From Bordetella parapertussis (lineage in GTDB: Bacteria; Pseudomonadota; Gammaproteobacteria; Burkholderiales; Burkholderiaceae_B): DNA of 64,000 bases. A model generated the notes under the pieces. The model saw only the letters and a program-made list of their open reading frames with translations, was not told the DNA's origin and did not search any database. Every line of letters begins with the position of its first letter. The first letter of the stretch is position 1. Both the position numbers and the translations under genes were made by a program. The stretch spans positions 1 through 64,000 of the forward strand of contig CAMDNZ010000001.1 of assembly GCA_945903445.1 (NCBI GenBank), read 5' to 3'. Shown here one piece after another: positions 62,633 through 64,000 of the stretch.

Positions 62633-63940
62633 ATGCGATTTCAACCTGTTTATATCGTCGATGGGGCACGCACCCCCTTCTTGAAGTCACGTAACACGCC
62701 GGGCCCGTTTGCCGCCAGCGATCTGGCCGTGCAGGCCGGGCGCGCTCTGCTTTTGCGGCAAGCGTTCGAACCCAGCGCCCTGTCCGAAGTGATCCTCGGA
62801 TGCGCAGTGCCTTCTGCCGACGAATCCAACATCGGTCGTTTGGCTGCCCTGCGGCTGGGTTGCGGGCATCGCGTGCCGGGCTGGACGGTCATGCGCAACT
62901 GCGCCTCCGGCATGCAAGCCATATACAGCGCCTTGGCCAACATCCAATCGGGCCGGTCGTCGTTGGTATTGGCGGGCGGCACCGATGCCTTATCGCGCGG
63001 GCCACTGCTGTTGTCCGACGACATGACGACGTGGTTGTCCAGCTGGTATGCCGCTAAGTCGCCTGCGGCCAAGCTGCAAACCCTCAAGCGGCTGCGCCCC
63101 GGGTTCCTCAAGCCGGTCATTGGCCTGCTGCGCGGGCTGACCGACCCGGTCGTGGGCTTGAGCATGGGACAAACGGCCGAGGAAATCGCTCACCGCTACG
63201 GCATCACTCGACGCGAGATGGACGCTTACGCCGCGCGCAGCCACCACCGAGCGATCGAAGCGCGAGGCGAGGCGGCAGCCACGGCCACGCACGACGAGAT
63301 CGTGCCGCTGGTCGCGCCCGACGGCAAGCTGCTCGACACCGACGACGGGGTGCGCGTCGATTCCACACCCGAAAAACTGGCGACCTTAAAGCCGGTATTC
63401 GATCGTCCCTACGGCAACATCACAGCGGGCAATAGCTCTCAAGTCACCGATGGCGCGGCATGGTTGCTACTGGCGTCCGAGGCCGCCGTTGTCGAACATA
63501 GTTTGAAGCCCATCGGTCGCATTGTCGATACGCAATGGGCGGCTTTGGACCCCGCTGTCATGGGATTGGGCCCCGTGCATGCGGCCACGCCGATTCTGCA
63601 ACGTCATGGGCTGGGCTTGAATGATGTAGATCTTTGGGAGATCAACGAAGCGTTCGCCGCGCAGGTACTGGGTTGCGTGCGAGCGTGGCAGGACGATGGC
63701 TACTGCCAGACGCATTTCGGTCAAGGTGGGTGGGGCATACTGGACGAGAACCGGTTGAACGTCGAGGGCGGTGCCAGTGCCATGGGCCATCCGGTGGGCG
63801 CGTCAGGCGCGCGCATCGTGCTGCACGTCTTGCAGATGTTGCGACGCCGCGGTCTGCGACGCGGTATGGCCGCCATCTGCATCGGCGGCGGGCAAGGCGG
63901 CGCCATGTTGGTCGAGACGCTGGACGGAGACATTCGATGA
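62633..63940 (+). CDS. fadI: acetyl-CoA C-acyltransferase (thiolase, FadI-like)
   Basis: 435-aa thiolase that cleaves 3-ketoacyl-CoA. The active-site Cys lies in VMRNCASGMQAIYSAL, and the other catalytic residues are in LWEINEAFAAQVLGC (His region), GGASAMGHPVGASGARI and AICIGGGQGGAMLVE (second Cys replaced by the ICIGGGQG block typical of this class). ATG 62633 follows GAAGGATATAG, 11 bases after fadE. Stop overlaps the next start (ATGA). The long type suggests the FadI rather than FadA branch. Confidence 0.92.
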   Translation: MRFQPVYIVDGARTPFLKSRNTPGPFAASDLAVQAGRALLLRQAFEPSALSEVILGCAVPSADESNIGRLAALRLGCGHRVPGWTVMRNCASGMQAIYSALANIQSGRSSLVLAGGTDALSRGPLLLSDDMTTWLSSWYAAKSPAAKLQTLKRLRPGFLKPVIGLLRGLTDPVVGLSMGQTAEEIAHRYGITRREMDAYAARSHHRAIEARGEAAATATHDEIVPLVAPDGKLLDTDDGVRVDSTPEKLATLKPVFDRPYGNITAGNSSQVTDGAAWLLLASEAAVVEHSLKPIGRIVDTQWAALDPAVMGLGPVHAATPILQRHGLGLNDVDLWEINEAFAAQVLGCVRAWQDDGYCQTHFGQGGWGILDENRLNVEGGASAMGHPVGASGARIVLHVLQMLRRRGLRRGMAAICIGGGQGGAMLVETLDGDIR

Positions 63941-64000
63941 ATACTGAACACGATTCCTTCACCCCTGTCAGCGCGGCTTCGGCCACTTCGACAGCGACCG
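63937..64000 (+). CDS. Start of a third beta-oxidation gene (truncated by window)
   Basis: ATG 63937 overlaps the thiolase stop. Only about 21 codons are visible (MNTEHDSFTPVSAASATSTA), a polar leader without a recognisable domain. By context it is probably the multifunctional 3-hydroxyacyl-CoA dehydrogenase/enoyl-CoA hydratase (FadJ), but nothing in the visible residues shows it. Confidence 0.55.
   Translation, partial: MNTEHDSFTPVSAASATSTAT

Overview
This window looks like chromosomal DNA of a betaproteobacterium, probably order Burkholderiales and perhaps Alcaligenaceae (a Bordetella/Achromobacter-like lineage). That placement is inference from protein flavour (livKHMGF, BfeA-like receptor, VUT transporter next to proC, HAE1 efflux pumps) and moderately high GC with tightly packed genes; no rRNA or other marker is present. 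No tRNA, rRNA, IS element or CRISPR array was seen.

Layout. 0-8 kb: the end of a glycerol-3-phosphate importer locus (ugpB, minus), then proC, a queuosine-precursor transporter and a complete branched-chain amino-acid ABC importer (livKHMGF). 8-10 kb: a periplasmic sugar dehydrogenase and a DUF423 membrane protein. 9.9-18.4 kb: a complete Wsp-type chemosensory operon in canonical order (wspABCDEFR), whose output is c-di-GMP made by WspR. 18.5-21 kb: an envelope/stress-type cluster (DUF883, glycine-zipper protein, Ysc84-like lipoprotein) and a TetR regulator. 21-36.7 kb: housekeeping genes (psd, xerD, mgtE, FMN-riboswitch-controlled ribB, an EAL/GGDEF protein, an Lgt/TlpA fusion, serA, DTW-domain protein, catecholate siderophore receptor, beta-carbonic anhydrase, LysE exporter) with one unrecognised lower-GC gene at 31-32 kb. 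37-38.4 kb: a 58-residue small protein and a TetR/SMR efflux pair with a clear palindromic operator.

38.8-49.4 kb is the most unusual part. It has a CesT-like type III secretion chaperone followed by two tandem paralogues of identical length (181 aa), which are candidate secreted substrates. It then has two separate genes for pertussis-toxin-S1-like ADP-ribosyltransferases (40663-41424 and 48183-48953), which flank a tripartite RND efflux operon and its TetR regulator. Directly upstream of the second toxin gene is a small exported protein (49004-49336) with a motif like PltB/SubB-type B subunits, so the pair is a candidate AB5-type toxin with the order B then A. Active-site Arg, His, Ser-Thr, Glu and the disulphide cysteines are preserved in both A chains.

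49.5-64 kb: a VOC protein with glycerate kinase, a PAS-containing (Aer-like) chemoreceptor, an MFS transporter divergent from a second RND pump (adaptor plus permease, no outer-membrane channel), then a CecR-like TetR regulator with a beta-oxidation operon (fadE, thiolase and the start of a third gene cut by the window edge).
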